Both the position numbers and the translations under genes were made by a program. This document shows, piece after piece, positions 6,031 through 6,119 of a DNA stretch of 6,119 bases (positions within the stretch are counted from its first letter, which is position 1; every line of letters begins with the position of its first letter). The stretch is taken from NCBI GenBank assembly GCA_964504285.1, contig CAZDDZ010000122.1, positions 1 through 6,119 of the forward strand, read 5' to 3'. Below the pieces are notes generated by a model, which searched no databases, was not told the DNA's origin, and worked only from the letters and a program-made list of their open reading frames with translations. The DNA is from Pseudoflavonifractor sp964504285. GTDB taxonomy: Bacteria > Bacillota > Clostridia > Oscillospirales > Oscillospiraceae.

Positions 6031-6058
6031 TTGAAACCCGTTGCAATTATACTATAAT
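6031..6058 (+). promoter_or_regulatory. Plus-strand promoter leading out of the window
   Basis: TTGAAA (6031-6036) and a consensus TATAAT (6053-6058) are spaced by 16 bp, a good sigma-A match. Transcription would start near 6065. No start codon with a ribosome binding site appears before 6119, so the gene served lies outside the window. Confidence 0.7.
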
Positions 6059-6074
6059 AGGACTACGGTTAAAA
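6046..6074 (-). promoter_or_regulatory. Possible minus-strand promoter of the TetR gene
   Basis: On the minus strand TATAAT (6051-6046) has TTTTAA (6074-6069) 17 bp upstream, three of six matches. It is the mirror image of the plus-strand -10 box, one base away. It would give the regulator a leader of about 105-110 nt. A minus-strand TTGATT about 22 bp upstream of this TATAAT would pair better, at 17 bp, with the overlapping TATAGT. Confidence 0.4.
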
Positions 6075-6119
6075 ATCAACATCTGTTTAATAACGCACAT
6101 AAAGGCGCAAAACAGCTTT

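Noticed and set aside
1..6119. CRISPR array, transposase or phage genes
   Set aside because: There are no regularly spaced direct repeats and no transposase, integrase or phage-like protein in any frame.

Overview
The window reads as chromosomal DNA of an anaerobic, Gram-positive, butyrate-forming gut bacterium of the Clostridia, most likely Oscillospiraceae (Oscillospirales). The reasons are strong GGAGG-type ribosome binding sites, fairly GC-rich genes separated by AT-rich promoters, a surface protein with three SLH domains, and a CoA-transferase that closely matches the gut butyryl-CoA:acetate CoA-transferase pattern as I remember it. The species is inference only; no database was searched.

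Layout. Positions 1-345 hold no credible gene. They carry a compact set of three hairpins (79-173) that looks like a dispersed structured repeat, plus weaker inverted repeats. xpt (xanthine phosphoribosyltransferase) follows on the minus strand at 346-921. The 310 bp between xpt and the next gene hold divergent promoters, an 18-bp palindrome at the presumed xpt transcription start, and a three-hairpin xpt leader that is not a recognisable purine riboswitch. On the plus strand come an exported SLH-anchored GH18-like protein (1232-2890), a YitT-family membrane protein (2947-3816) and the CoA-transferase but (3904-5250). A 16-bp perfect stem (5251-5290) terminates the series and probably works in both directions. 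A convergent TetR-family regulator sits at 5352-5933 on the minus strand. Beyond it, a plus-strand promoter whose -10 box is the mirror image of a minus-strand -10 box fires out of the right edge.

How they work together. The three plus-strand genes could share one transcript: I see no terminator between them, and gaps are 56 and 87 bp. Their functions (cell surface, membrane, butyrate formation) do not form an obvious pathway. The but enzyme would catalyse the last step of butyrate formation, moving CoA from butyryl-CoA to acetate; the rest of that pathway is not here. The TetR regulator is more likely to control itself and the unseen gene to its right than the convergent but gene. xpt is a separate purine-salvage unit.

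I do not see a clear new multi-gene system. The parts most worth a second look are the structured repeat at 79-173 and the xpt leader and operator region at 950-1071.
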